A DNA stretch of 64,000 nt from Thalassospira lucentensis. Its GTDB lineage: Bacteria; Pseudomonadota; Alphaproteobacteria; Rhodospirillales; Thalassospiraceae. The position numbers and the translations under genes are program-made. Under the pieces are notes generated by a model that was not told the DNA's origin, did not search any database, and saw only the letters and a program-made list of their open reading frames with translations. Where the stretch lies: positions 248,001-312,000 of the forward strand of contig NZ_JAATOV010000003.1 in the NCBI RefSeq assembly GCF_011806425.1, in the 5' to 3' direction. Of this stretch, positions 1 to 11,430 are shown in pieces; the first letter of the stretch is position 1; each line of letters opens with the position of its first letter.

Positions 1-1821
1 GCGCAGGTAATCAAGATACTGCGCAACAATATCCTGATCGATTGCTTGGCGAAGCTCGTCCTTGACCGGAGCCGCGTCTGCGGTGTCGGTGTTGGCGGCT
101 TTGACGTCGTCAAGTTTGACAACAACGATGTTTTCGCCGGTCTGAAGCGATTTAGCCTTGCCGTCGTCGAGCGAGAACAGGGCAGCGGCAATCGAAGGAT
201 TGACGTTCTGGCTTAGGCCCTGACCATCGCGTTTGGTCATGCCGGTTTGCTGAACGTTCGCACCGTCTTCGCTGGCAACCGTTGCAATGGCGGTGCCGTT
301 ATTGACGTCTGATGCCAGTTTTTCGGCTTTGGCCAGCATCTCTTTCTGACGTTCTTCGGCTTTCCATGCGGTGGTGACTTCATCACGGACGTCTTCGAAC
401 GGACGAAGCGCCGACGGGGTTACGTTGGTCACACGAACAACATAACGGGTGCCGGTTGCGGTTTCTTCAAGGAAGCTTTCCTCGCCATCACCCAATTCAA
501 AGATTTTGGCGTTGATTTCGTCCGCACCATCGATCTTGTTGCCGTCCAGACCCTGGCCTTTGACAATGCCGGTCAGGGTATAGGTTTTTGCACCAACTTC
601 GCGGGCAGCGTCTTCGATCGGGGTGCCTGCACCAAGTTCTTCGTCGAAGGTGACCGACAAATCGTACATTGCGTCTTCGGCTTTGTACTGTTTCAGGCCT
701 TCGACGACGGTGTCACGCACTTCGTCAAGGGACTGGGTTTTGCTTGGCGTGATCGACGGAACGCGCAGGATGTGCCAACCAAGAGCGGTTTCAACCGGTT
801 CGGAAATGCCACCTTCTTTCAAGGCAAAGGTCGCATCGCGCAAATCAGGAAGAATGTCGTTGGCGGTGAATTCACCCAGATTAACAACCGAGCTGTCCAT
901 GCCTGCTTCTTTGGCAACTTCCATGAAGTCCGCACCGTCTTCAAGGCGCTTATAGGCGTCTTTGGCGGTTTGTTCTTCGTTCGGGGCAAACAGGATTTGC
1001 TGAACCGTGCGTTTTTCCGGTGTCTGGAATTCGGCAATGCGCTGGTTATAAGCTTCGAGCACTTCTTCGTCGGTGACGGTGATGGTGTCGGCCAGATCAG
1101 CAGCCGACAGGGTGGCAAGAACCACATCACGGCTTTCCGGGGCGGTGAAGGCCGGCGCATTGTCTTCGTGATATTTACGAAGCGTCGCGTCATCAGGCGT
1201 TTCGATGTTATCGAACTCAGCCGGGTTCAGGGTAAAGAACGACCCGGAACGCTGTTCGTTACGATAGGCCACGATCTGCTTTGCCATGATATCAGGAACG
1301 GCGACGGTTCCGGTCAGGCTGCCCACGATCTGCTGGCTCATGAGATCGCCACGTACACCGTCGATGAATTCCTGCTCGGTGTAACCGGCGGCATAAAGCG
1401 ACTGCATGAAACGATCACGGTCGAATTTGCCGGTCGTCGGGTTTTTGAAGCTATCAGAGGCAAAGATCGCATCGCGGACTTTTTCATCGCTGATGCCAAT
1501 GCCCATCTCGCGGGCGTCTTCGCGCATGATCTTTTGCGATACCAGCGACTGAACCGTATTGTTCAGGAGGCCCATCTGAATGGCCTGCTGCTGGTTGAAG
1601 TTCGGACCAAACGCATTGCGCATGTTCTGAACGGTGCGCTGAAACGCGCGATCCAGTTCAACCGGGGTAATCGACTGATTGCCGATTTCCGCGACCTGAC
1701 GGGATGTGCCAAGGTCAAGCATAGATGCGTTCAGGCCCCAGCCAACAAAGCTTAGCGCAAGCAAACTAAAGATGATCTTGGCAAAGATTGATTTCGAAAA
1801 ATTGCGAATGCCAGCAAGCAT
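1..1821 (-). CDS. ppiD: Peptidyl-prolyl cis-trans isomerase D (PpiD/SurA-N family), 3' end cut by window edge
   Basis: Periplasmic folding helper of outer-membrane and secreted proteins, anchored to the inner membrane. Reading the minus strand from ATG at 1821 gives 607 codons without a stop up to the window edge, so the C-terminus is missing. Residues 1-35 (MLAGIRNFSKSIFAKIIFSL onward) form a short basic stretch and one membrane segment. They are followed by a SurA_N-like helical region (VELDRAFQRTVQNMRNAFG) and, around residues 270-360, a parvulin-type rotamase domain (EKRTVQQILF, LGWHILRV). Complete PpiD proteins are usually about 620-650 residues, so little is lost. It is divergent from tpiA. 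The identity is firm; whether the parvulin domain is catalytically active cannot be told. Confidence 0.93.
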   Translation of the reverse strand, partial: MLAGIRNFSKSIFAKIIFSLLALSFVGWGLNASMLDLGTSRQVAEIGNQSITPVELDRAFQRTVQNMRNAFGPNFNQQQAIQMGLLNNTVQSLVSQKIMREDAREMGIGISDEKVRDAIFASDSFKNPTTGKFDRDRFMQSLYAAGYTEQEFIDGVRGDLMSQQIVGSLTGTVAVPDIMAKQIVAYRNEQRSGSFFTLNPAEFDNIETPDDATLRKYHEDNAPAFTAPESRDVVLATLSAADLADTITVTDEEVLEAYNQRIAEFQTPEKRTVQQILFAPNEEQTAKDAYKRLEDGADFMEVAKEAGMDSSVVNLGEFTANDILPDLRDATFALKEGGISEPVETALGWHILRVPSITPSKTQSLDEVRDTVVEGLKQYKAEDAMYDLSVTFDEELGAGTPIEDAAREVGAKTYTLTGIVKGQGLDGNKIDGADEINAKIFELGDGEESFLEETATGTRYVVRVTNVTPSALRPFEDVRDEVTTAWKAEERQKEMLAKAEKLASDVNNGTAIATVASEDGANVQQTGMTKRDGQGLSQNVNPSIAAALFSLDDGKAKSLQTGENIVVVKLDDVKAANTDTADAAPVKDELRQAIDQDIVAQYLDYLR

Positions 1822-2190
1822 ATGAATAAGCCTAACAATTCGTGGTTTGGCGCCGAAACGGTGTTTCGACAGGTTATAATTTTGTCCGTCACGGCATGGT
1901 ATCCGGTGCGGAATTGCCGCGCATCTTAATGGCGAGAGGTATCACCGGCAACATCCGATTGCATAGAACAATGATCAAGGACACAACAACGTTTGTCATG
2001 CACCGGATTTCGGGCGGTTTTCCAAGGGATTATTGGTTTTGTTCTTATGGGTTTTCGTTGCAAATAGGGCGTGGTAAAAACCGCGTATATTATACAATGT
2101 AACAAACCGTAACCGGGCTATGCACCCGCGGATCAATTTGTTAGACATAGCCGATGTCGAAAACCTGAGCTGTTGATAAGGACCCATGCC
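1822..2190. other. Intergenic region between divergent ppiD and tpiA
   Basis: This gap of 369 bases must carry the promoters of both divergent genes. I see no RNA gene, no convincing small ORF with a ribosome binding site and no hairpin terminator. The open frames here lack start signals and look like chance. Confidence 0.5.
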
Positions 2191-2946
2191 ATGACCCAAC
2201 GCCGTCCGATGATCGCCGGAAACTGGAAAATGAATTGTTTACGCGCGGACGGTGTCGCGCTGGCCAAGGGCCTTGCGGCCAAGGCGGCCGAGAAGGGGGC
2301 TTTGGGCTGTGACGTTTTGGTCTGTCCGCCAGCAACACTGATTTCCGATGTGGTTGCCGCGACCAAGGACAGTGCGGTGATGGTTGGCGGGCAGGATTGC
2401 CACGCGGCGACGTCGGGTGCGCATACGGGTGATGTGGCGGCACCGATGCTTGCCGATATTGGCGCAACCTGCGTTTTGGTTGGCCATTCGGAACGCCGGG
2501 CCGATCATGATGAAAGCTCCACCACCATTCGCCAAAAGGCAATTGCCGCACATGATGCCGGTTTGACGGCGGTTGTGTGTGTCGGTGAGACTGAACAGGA
2601 ACGCGATCTTGGCGCGACCCTTGCGGTGGTGAATGGTCAGGTGGCTGTTTCTGTGCCAGATTGTGCGACAGCGAAAAATACCGTGATTGCCTATGAGCCG
2701 GTCTGGGCGATTGGCACCGGGCGGACCGCAAGTGTTGCCGAGGTTGCCGAAGTTCACGCCGCCATTCGCGCCGAACTTGTTGCGCGATTTGAAGATGGTG
2801 CAGAATTCCGAATTCTTTATGGTGGCTCGGTCAAGCCGTCCAACGCGGCGGAATTGCTTGCTGTCGAAGATGTCGACGGGGCGTTGGTTGGCGGGGCCAG
2901 CCTTAAGGTTGACGATTTTTGGAAAATTATTGAAACTTGCGCCTAG
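2191..2946 (+). CDS. tpiA: Triosephosphate isomerase
   Basis: Interconverts glyceraldehyde-3-phosphate and dihydroxyacetone phosphate in glycolysis and gluconeogenesis (cytosol). The 251-residue length is normal. Visible catalytic features are the substrate lysine in NWKMN near the N-terminus, the histidine of VGHSERR and the glutamate of AYEPVWAIGTG (start of the flexible loop 6), with the phosphate-binding YGGSVKP near the C-terminus. The frame stays open upstream to a TTG at 2173, but the ATG at 2191 is preceded by AAGG nine bases away and places NWKMN at the usual position, so I chose it. It is followed about 100 bases later by secG, an arrangement common in many bacteria. Confidence 0.96.
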   Translation: MTQRRPMIAGNWKMNCLRADGVALAKGLAAKAAEKGALGCDVLVCPPATLISDVVAATKDSAVMVGGQDCHAATSGAHTGDVAAPMLADIGATCVLVGHSERRADHDESSTTIRQKAIAAHDAGLTAVVCVGETEQERDLGATLAVVNGQVAVSVPDCATAKNTVIAYEPVWAIGTGRTASVAEVAEVHAAIRAELVARFEDGAEFRILYGGSVKPSNAAELLAVEDVDGALVGGASLKVDDFWKIIETCA

Positions 2947-3043
2947 CCAACAGCGGGAAAACGCGTTAAATAGCCATCAAATTTATGCCCGATCCGGGGC
3001 AGGTTGCGTTCGGATCGGAAGTTAGGACAAGAGTTTCGACACC

Positions 3044-3403
3044 ATGCAAACAGTTATCCTGGTAATTCACCTTCTTCTCGCGCTTGGCATGATTGCCGTC
3101 ATTCTCGTACAGCGCAGCGAGGGCGGTGGGCTTGGTATCGGTGGAAGTGGCGGCGGCGGTGGCGGCGGCGGTTTCGGCGTGATGAGCTCACGCGGTGCTG
3201 CAAACTTGCTGACCCGTACGACTGCGATACTGGCCGGTGCGTTCATGATCACCAGCATCATCCTCGCGCTTCAGTCCAACAGCCACACCAAGCCAGCATC
3301 CATTTTGGAGCAGGCCCCGGCAGCATCGACCACGGAGAGCACGGACACCCCAGCGGTCACTGAACCCGCTGAGGATACCGGGCCCGCGGCCCCGACCCGC
3401 TAG
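3044..3403 (+). CDS. secG: Preprotein translocase subunit SecG
   Basis: Auxiliary subunit of the SecYEG inner-membrane channel. The 119-residue product has a first membrane segment at about residues 3-22 (VILVIHLLLALGMIAVILVQ), then the family's glycine-rich cytosolic loop (a run of eight Gly) and the FGVMSSRGAANLLTRTT signature, and a second membrane segment at about 63-80. A Thr/Ala/Pro/Glu-rich tail follows, as is usual in alphaproteobacteria. It lies directly after tpiA and ends in a strong terminator. Confidence 0.94.
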   Translation: MQTVILVIHLLLALGMIAVILVQRSEGGGLGIGGSGGGGGGGGFGVMSSRGAANLLTRTTAILAGAFMITSIILALQSNSHTKPASILEQAPAASTTESTDTPAVTEPAEDTGPAAPTR

Positions 3404-3422
3404 ACAAAATAACCGACGACCC

Positions 3423-3451
3423 GAGGCGGCAAAATTGCCGCCTCAATTTTT
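3423..3451 (+). terminator. Rho-independent terminator after secG
   Basis: Perfect 10-bp stem GAGGCGGCAA/TTGCCGCCTC (3423-3432 with 3435-3444) with a two-base loop, followed by AATTTTT. It separates tpiA-secG from pyrG. Confidence 0.9.
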
Positions 3452-3519
3452 GATTGTTGTATTTCCCGGTTCATGGTGCACTAAGTGGCATCTAACCGAG
3501 GCTTTGTGCTTTGAGATGA

Positions 3520-5157
<1,638 letters not shown>

Positions 5158-5201
5158 ACCGTTAACGTGCGTGTCTAATGCCTTGAAAGAAAGTCGTTAA
5201 A

Positions 5202-6059
5202 GTGACCGAAATCAAAACCGTTAAAGTCGGAAATATCGAAATTGCCAATGATCGGCCCTTTGCCGTTCTGGCAGGTCCATGTGCAATCGAAAGCCGGGCG
5301 CATGCGCTTGAAATGGCGGTTGCGCTAAAAGAACTGTCCGAAGGGATGGGGATTGGGCTTGTTTATAAAAGCTCTTTTGATAAGGCCAATCGGACCAGCA
5401 CCACATCCAAACGTGGTGTTGGGATTTCCGAAGGTCTTGATATTTTGGCAGAAGTCAAAGACAAGACCGGCCTTCCGATTGTGACGGATGTGCATTTGCC
5501 TGATCAATGTGCGGCGGTTGCCGAAGTTGCCGATATTCTGCAAATCCCGGCATTCTTGTGCCGTCAGGCGGATTTGTTGCAGGCAGCGGGCAATACCGGG
5601 CGTGTGGTCAATGTCAAAAAGGGTCAGTTCCTGGCCCCTTGGGACATGGCCAATGTTGCCAATAACATTGCGGCAACCGGCAATGAAAACATTATGCTGT
5701 GCGATCGTGGGACCAGCTTTGGCTATAACACGCTCGTTACAGACTTCCGCGGACTTCCCACCATGGCCCGTCAGGGCTATCCCATTGTCTTTGATGCGAC
5801 CCATTCGGTTCAGCAGCCAGGCGGGCAGGGCACCTCATCGGGTGGTCAGCGCGAATTCGCGCCGGTTCTGGCCCGTGCAGCCGTTTCGGTTGGCATCGCG
5901 GCATTGTTTATCGAAACCCACGATAACCCGGCAACGGCCATTTCCGATGGCCCGAACCAAATACCGTTAAACAAACTCCCCGAAGTGCTTTCGGTCCTGA
6001 TGGAACTCGACAAGGTGGCGAAAGCCAACCCGGTTCGTCTGGATATGTTTGACGCCTAA
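5202..6059 (+). CDS. kdsA: 3-deoxy-8-phosphooctulonate (KDO-8-P) synthase
   Basis: Condenses phosphoenolpyruvate with arabinose-5-phosphate to KDO-8-phosphate for the lipopolysaccharide core. The 285-residue length is normal. Signatures seen: LAGPCAIES near the N-terminus, YKSSFDKANRTS (PEP/A5P site) and DRGTSFGYN. The start is GTG at 5202, preceded by GAAAG. Because KdsA consumes PEP and the next gene (eno) makes it, the pyrG-kdsA-eno order, common in proteobacteria, is metabolically coherent. Confidence 0.97.
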   Translation: MTEIKTVKVGNIEIANDRPFAVLAGPCAIESRAHALEMAVALKELSEGMGIGLVYKSSFDKANRTSTTSKRGVGISEGLDILAEVKDKTGLPIVTDVHLPDQCAAVAEVADILQIPAFLCRQADLLQAAGNTGRVVNVKKGQFLAPWDMANVANNIAATGNENIMLCDRGTSFGYNTLVTDFRGLPTMARQGYPIVFDATHSVQQPGGQGTSSGGQREFAPVLARAAVSVGIAALFIETHDNPATAISDGPNQIPLNKLPEVLSVLMELDKVAKANPVRLDMFDA

Positions 6060-6066
6060 TTCTAAA

Positions 6067-6101
6067 AATGCCGCCAGACGTGAACTGGCGGCATTGTTTT
6101 T
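6067..6101 (+). terminator. Rho-independent terminator after kdsA
   Basis: An 11-bp stem AATGCCGCCAG/CTGGCGGCATT (6067-6077 with 6085-6095), a seven-base loop, then GTTTTT. It ends the pyrG-kdsA unit before eno. Confidence 0.88.
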
Positions 6102-6147
6102 GCTGTAACCCGCAGGCCCGATCCGGGACCTGCTTCCTACCGCTTAA

Positions 6148-7434
<1,287 letters not shown>

Positions 7435-7481
7435 AGCATCTTTGTTGACTATTTCAGTGATCGTCAAAGAGGCATAAAAAG

Positions 7482-7519
7482 AAACGGGCCGTCTTGGAAA
7501 ATCCAGACGGCCCGTTTTT
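7482..7519. terminator. Bidirectional terminator between eno and the convergent effector-like gene
   Basis: A 13-bp stem AAACGGGCCGTCT/AGACGGCCCGTTT (7482-7494 with 7505-7517). There is a T-run on the plus strand and, read on the minus strand, TTTCTTTTT, so it can stop transcription from both sides. Confidence 0.88.
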
Positions 7520-7546
7520 ATATCCGAAGAACAAATGTTCCCGGCG

Positions 7547-9121
7547 TTAACCAGCAGCCATTCTTTCGTCACGAATTTGTTTGTTCACGATGTTTGTTGC
7601 TTCTTTATTCAGGGCGCTGGAAAAGTGTGGGTCATTTGCCAAATAATTATCATAGTAGGAGGCACTAATCAGCTCGTGGAGTGATGAGTCCAGCGTGTCG
7701 AGGAAATTACGGGCGGCGTCACTTCTTTCGGACTCGGTCGCATTTGTTCCTACCTTTTCCATTTCACTCGCTCTTTGTTCGATCAAAGCTCTCTGTTCGG
7801 CGGGCATGAGTTCGGCCCAGACGGCCTCATCGTCGAGGATTCTGTTTGCCAGGTTGCCCAACTGATTGAGAATAAATGGAGAAGGGGACCTTTTTTCGGT
7901 GCTTAGGAGGGCGAGATCGTCAATGAGGTTGAGGTGGTCGTAACTTGGGAGGGTAATATTTTCGTCAAGTGCTGACTTTGCTGCTGCCAGTCCCAGATCT
8001 GTGATTGCCAAATTGACTTCGGGATAACTTTTTCTGTTCGCAAGATTCAATTTCAGATTTTGTTCGATCGGCGCGCGTTCTGCTGCGACCAGATCAGCTT
8101 TTTCTGCGTCAACAAGCCTTGCTGCTTCGGCGTGTGCAAGCTCCGGCAAAGCTGCGTGGACCGTCCCGGTGAATTTTAGCAAGCTCTCGGCCGGAGCATT
8201 GTCCAGTTTGTCAAAATACATGTCGCTGGCATGATTATAGAAATCCTTCAAGTTTCCAGTGAGGAACTCGTGCACCGCTTGTTTTTTTTCACTGTCGGAG
8301 CCTTTCGCCCGTACTTGGGTGAGTTTTTCCAGAGACGCAGCCATATTATTCTTCATGACGCCATCAAGTTCGTGATCGGGCAGCGTAACTTCTTGCATTG
8401 CATCGGGCACGCAATGACGTTGCGCAATTTCGATCATGTCATTAATCATTTCCGGTTTGACGTCTTTGTTTGGATCCAGTTTCAAGTACGGCAGGGCGTA
8501 GCTCATCATAAAGGAGACGGATGGATTTTTGAGGACGGTCTCTGCTGCGACGTTGATTGTGTGTGATCCCTGAATTGCTTCAAAACGCGAAACGTGTGAC
8601 CCTTCAAACAATGCCTTGATAAGTTCGCCAGTGTGGTTTTGGAGCAAACCAGGTATTCTTGCTTCGATCTTTTCGTTTCGGTCCAACGCAGCTGCATCAG
8701 CCGCGTCTGCCTTCTCGAGTGCGGGCGCCCGTAACTTTGCGTCGAGTTCTTGATGCAATCCCATCTTGAACTCCGCAAGACCCGCGCCTTCTTTGGCCTC
8801 TTTGCGCAGGTTGTTTAGTTCGGTTTGCGAGAATATTTTTTTTGAACCCTTGCTGTCCCATTTTTTGGCCGAGAGTTTGTCATTCAGGACCATTAACCCG
8901 CCTTCGCCGAATTCGTGCTTAACCTGCGCTTTCAGGTTGGTGAGCTGTTTGGTGTGCTTGTCTCCAGCTTTTCCGGTGAGCTGCAACCATACTTTTTGAA
9001 GCATGCAGACGCCGCGTGCGACAACGCCATTGTTCTGCTGGGGGGCAGCGGTGTTTTCAGCGTTATGACCCTGCAGGGCATTGGTGTTTGTGTTGTGGAT
9101 GGGATTGTTTGTTATTGCCAT
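7547..9121 (-). CDS. Putative type III effector A (524 residues; unknown C-terminal domain)
   Basis: I do not recognise a catalytic family. What is seen: residues 1-32 are rich in Asn, Thr, Ala and Gln with no acidic residue in the first 12 and Ile at position 3. These traits have been described for HrpL-controlled type III effectors. Residues ~33-109 (VVARGV, then SAKKWDS and IFSQTEL) are shared with the two other proteins of this block. Residues ~110-524 are unique here, soluble, and Ala/Glu/Leu-rich with helical appearance; there is no membrane segment or Sec signal. It lies 93 bases downstream of a CesT-like chaperone gene on the same strand and ends against the eno terminator. The function as a secreted effector is inferred from context, not from a recognised domain. 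Confidence 0.7.
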   Translation of the reverse strand: MAITNNPIHNTNTNALQGHNAENTAAPQQNNGVVARGVCMLQKVWLQLTGKAGDKHTKQLTNLKAQVKHEFGEGGLMVLNDKLSAKKWDSKGSKKIFSQTELNNLRKEAKEGAGLAEFKMGLHQELDAKLRAPALEKADAADAAALDRNEKIEARIPGLLQNHTGELIKALFEGSHVSRFEAIQGSHTINVAAETVLKNPSVSFMMSYALPYLKLDPNKDVKPEMINDMIEIAQRHCVPDAMQEVTLPDHELDGVMKNNMAASLEKLTQVRAKGSDSEKKQAVHEFLTGNLKDFYNHASDMYFDKLDNAPAESLLKFTGTVHAALPELAHAEAARLVDAEKADLVAAERAPIEQNLKLNLANRKSYPEVNLAITDLGLAAAKSALDENITLPSYDHLNLIDDLALLSTEKRSPSPFILNQLGNLANRILDDEAVWAELMPAEQRALIEQRASEMEKVGTNATESERSDAARNFLDTLDSSLHELISASYYDNYLANDPHFSSALNKEATNIVNKQIRDERMAAG

Positions 9122-9214
9122 TTCATCATTCCTGTATTTGCGGGCCTATCATCGCTCATTTCGCGCCCAAACAGACATCGCTCGAGAGGCTAACCGTTAG
9201 CGAAAGCGCGCGTA

Positions 9215-9688
9215 TTAACCGCGCAGCATATGGTTCATATCCTGTGGGCGAGGGGCCGTGTCAGACGATGGTGTGTCCTGTTCGGCGACGACCTCGCCAA
9301 TACGCTCTTCCCAGGCGCGCACCAACGTATCAAGTCCGGCAATATGATCCTGAAGAGATCCCGGTTCGATGGCGTCAATTCGCATTTTATGTTCGATGAT
9401 GATGGCATCAGTTTCGGGGTGGATGGCAAGCGTTGCGCCATAGGTATCCTGCCACAAATAATTGCCTTTAAGCAGAATGTCGTAAATCTTTGCTTGGTGT
9501 TTTTCAGCGGCCGGCGGCAGCGCAGAAACCAGCAACAGCAGGTCTTCGGATTCCAGATATTCAAGGTGAATGTCGTTGCCATCATCGATATTGAGAATGC
9601 AATGATTGTTTTCATCCAAAGCCAGTTCGGCCATGCCGAGCTGCTGACCGAGTTCTGCGAAAAGTGCCTGGATTGCTGTAAGCGACAT
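9215..9688 (-). CDS. CesT-family type III secretion chaperone, copy 1
   Basis: Small acidic protein of 157 residues. It follows the CesT/SicP pattern: an N-terminal helix (IQALFAELGQQLGM), ALDENNHCILNIDD, LEYLESEDLLLLVSALPP, then YGATLAIHPETDAIII and a final helix near LVRAWEERIG. Class I chaperones of this family bind the N-terminal part of one effector and keep it ready for export. It differs from copy 2 (10893-11366) at 17 of 157 positions by eye. An AGGAAAG ribosome site precedes ATG, and an hrp-box-like element lies 66 bases upstream. Its likely client is effector A, the next gene. A YbjN-like fold is the main alternative reading; the promoter context argues for type III secretion. Confidence 0.78.
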   Translation of the reverse strand: MSLTAIQALFAELGQQLGMAELALDENNHCILNIDDGNDIHLEYLESEDLLLLVSALPPAAEKHQAKIYDILLKGNYLWQDTYGATLAIHPETDAIIIEHKMRIDAIEPGSLQDHIAGLDTLVRAWEERIGEVVAEQDTPSSDTAPRPQDMNHMLRG

Positions 9689-9753
9689 TATTGAACTGCT
9701 TTCCTATTTTGAGTGAGCCACAGTATCACTGTGTTCTGATCTGCATTATAAAT

Positions 9754-9781
9754 TGAGTCACAAAACAGGCTGATTGGTTCC
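9754..9781 (-). promoter_or_regulatory. hrp-box-like ECF promoter of chaperone 1-effector A
   Basis: Minus strand GGAACC (9776-9781), 15 bases, then TGACTCA (9754-9760). The known HrpL box is GGAACC-N15/16-CCACNNA, so the -35 half is perfect and the -10 half agrees at AC..A only. The identical element occurs before chaperone 2. A TATAAT lies just downstream on the minus strand (9745-9750), conserved in both copies, which could instead be a sigma-70 -10 box. Confidence 0.6.
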
Positions 9782-9799
9782 GTGAAAATGGCGTGTCAC

Positions 9800-9833
9800 A
9801 AAAAAAACGGATATTCCGATGTGGAATATCCGT
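9800..9833 (-). terminator. Rho-independent terminator after effector B
   Basis: On the minus strand, ACGGATATTCC/GGAATATCCGT with a five-base loop (9807-9817 with 9823-9833), then a run of eight T. It closes the chaperone 2-effector B unit just before the promoter of the next unit. Confidence 0.9.
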
Positions 9834-9883
9834 TGTAAGGCGCAGAGTTTTGGGCGTGCGTCAGTTTAATCTAATCCGAGTGC

Positions 9884-10798
9884 TTACCCTTGCATTGCAA
9901 GAATCTCGTTTTCGACAATTTTTCTTGCAATTTGTTTGAGGTCGCCTTTGGCAGTAGAGTTGTTGAATTTATCGTTGAAAACCTGATTCTGAATATGTTC
10001 CTGCGTACTGCCTAATTTGGTAATGAGGGCTTCGGCTTTCGCCGTTTTTTCCGCGTCGCTGCCGGCATCTTTTAAATCTTGGCACGCTTGCTGAATGTCC
10101 GCTGCTTTGGGGTCGTCTAGATTGATTATCGAGTTCGGGGAAAACTCGTCGAAGGTTGTACCGTCAGAAATGAAATTTTCTACGATCGCCACGAGGTTGT
10201 TTACTTCTTGCGGACTGGCTTTAACAGCACCGCTGCTATATGGTTTTACAGCTTGCAAGAACTCGAAATCCACTTGGAGAGCATTTTTTGTCCTGATGCT
10301 TTCTACAAATTGTGTGGCTTCCGGATGTTTCATTGTTTTGGTGACGTCAGATTTTAGGTCGTTAAAGATCTCATTAAACTTTTTATCAATACGCGGCTCC
10401 TTCATTTCCTGCACTGTGTCGTCGATTGCCTCCAGCTTTTGAGCAAGGCGAATGTCTTTCGCGCCGAAAAAGGCATCTGAACGCAGACTTTTTAGCTCGG
10501 AACGTGAAAACAGCTTGGTTGAATTCGGGCTGTCCCACTTTTTGGCCGAAATTTTGTTGTTTAGGGCCTGCAACCCATCTTCGCCGAATTTGCGCTCAAC
10601 CTGCGCTTTCAGGTTGGTGAGCTGTTCTTTGTGCTTTTCTCTAGCTTGTCCCGTGAGGTGCAACCATGCTTTTTGAAGCATGTCGACACCGCGTGCGACA
10701 ACGCGATTGTTTTGCTGGGGGGCAGGGGTGTTTTCAGCGTTATGACCCTGCAGGGCAGTGGTGTTTGTGTTGTGGATGGGATTGTTTGTTATTGCCAT
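9884..10798 (-). CDS. Putative type III effector B (304 residues; chimeric)
   Basis: No known domain recognised. Residues 1-109 are closely similar to effector A (both begin MAITNNPIHNTNT and share ALQGHNAENT), while residues ~136-304 are closely similar to the C-terminal third of effector C (for example VESIRTKNALQVDFEFLQAV). Only ~26 residues in the middle are its own. The gene thus looks like the fusion made at the joint of a tandem duplication. Compared with effector C, a TAA replaces CAA near the end, so the product stops seven codons earlier. It lies 94 bases downstream of chaperone 2. There is no signal peptide or membrane segment; the N-terminus is Asn/Thr-rich. Confidence 0.7.
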   Translation of the reverse strand: MAITNNPIHNTNTTALQGHNAENTPAPQQNNRVVARGVDMLQKAWLHLTGQAREKHKEQLTNLKAQVERKFGEDGLQALNNKISAKKWDSPNSTKLFSRSELKSLRSDAFFGAKDIRLAQKLEAIDDTVQEMKEPRIDKKFNEIFNDLKSDVTKTMKHPEATQFVESIRTKNALQVDFEFLQAVKPYSSGAVKASPQEVNNLVAIVENFISDGTTFDEFSPNSIINLDDPKAADIQQACQDLKDAGSDAEKTAKAEALITKLGSTQEHIQNQVFNDKFNNSTAKGDLKQIARKIVENEILAMQG

Positions 10799-10892
10799 TT
10801 CATTATTTCCGTATTCGCGAGCCGTTCATCGCACGCTGCGCGCCCAAACGGACATCGGCGGAGAAGGCTACTCGTTAGCGAAAGTGCGCGTA

Positions 10893-11366
10893 TTAACCGC
10901 GCAGCATGTGGTTCATATCTTGTGGGCGCAGTGCTGTGTCAGACGCCGATGTGTCCTGCTTGGCGATGATATCGCCAATCCGCTCTTCCCAAGCGCGGGT
11001 CAAGGTATCAAGCCCGGCAATGTGTTCCTGAAGAGATCCCGGTTCGATGGCGTCAATTCGCATTTTATGTTCGATGATGATGGCATCGGTTTCGGGGTGG
11101 ATGGCTAGTGTTGCGCCATAGGTGTCCTGCCACAAATAATTGCCTTGAAGCATGGTTCCATAAATCACGGCTTGGTGTTTTTCTTCGACTGGGGGCAGGG
11201 CCGAGACCATCAATAGCAGATCTTCGGATTCAAGATATTCAAGGTGAATGTCGTTGCCATCATCAATGTTTAAAATGCAGTGGTTATTTTCATCCAACGC
11301 CAGTTCGGCCATGCCAAGCTGTTGACCGAGTTCTGCGAAAAGTGCCTGGATTGCTGTGAGTGACAT
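10893..11366 (-). CDS. CesT-family type III secretion chaperone, copy 2
   Basis: A 157-residue paralogue of the protein at 9215-9688, with 17 differences clustered in two stretches: around residues 53-76 (VEEKHQAVIYGTMLQGN against AAEKHQAKIYDILLKGN) and in the C-terminal tail after RAWEERIG. The N-terminal 52 residues and the segment YLWQDTYGATLAIHPETDAI are identical. Concentrated change in two patches, with the rest unchanged, could reflect adaptation to a different client (effector B, 94 bases downstream) or simply relaxed positions. The ribosome site is AGGAAAG; an hrp-box-like promoter lies 65 bases upstream. Confidence 0.78.
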   Translation of the reverse strand: MSLTAIQALFAELGQQLGMAELALDENNHCILNIDDGNDIHLEYLESEDLLLMVSALPPVEEKHQAVIYGTMLQGNYLWQDTYGATLAIHPETDAIIIEHKMRIDAIEPGSLQEHIAGLDTLTRAWEERIGDIIAKQDTSASDTALRPQDMNHMLRG

Positions 11367-11430
11367 TTTTGAACGGCTTTCCTGTTTTGCGTGAGTACAA
11401 CATCACTGTGTTCTGATCTGCATTATAAAT

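Larger units (their letters stand above)
8795..10393 (-). repeat. Tandem duplication, copy 1 (~1.6 kb)
   Basis: Running down the minus strand, this copy holds the C-terminal part of effector B, a terminator, an hrp-box-like promoter, chaperone 1 and the first ~109 codons of effector A. The same order recurs in copy 2 (10472-12071) at an offset of 1677-1678 bases. The ends are estimated from protein-level similarity and are only approximate. Confidence 0.75.

Noticed and set aside
772..1755. Plus-strand ORF of 327 codons
   Set aside because: It lies antisense to ppiD, whose minus-strand frame encodes a recognisable PpiD protein throughout; the plus-strand product has no family features or ribosome site.
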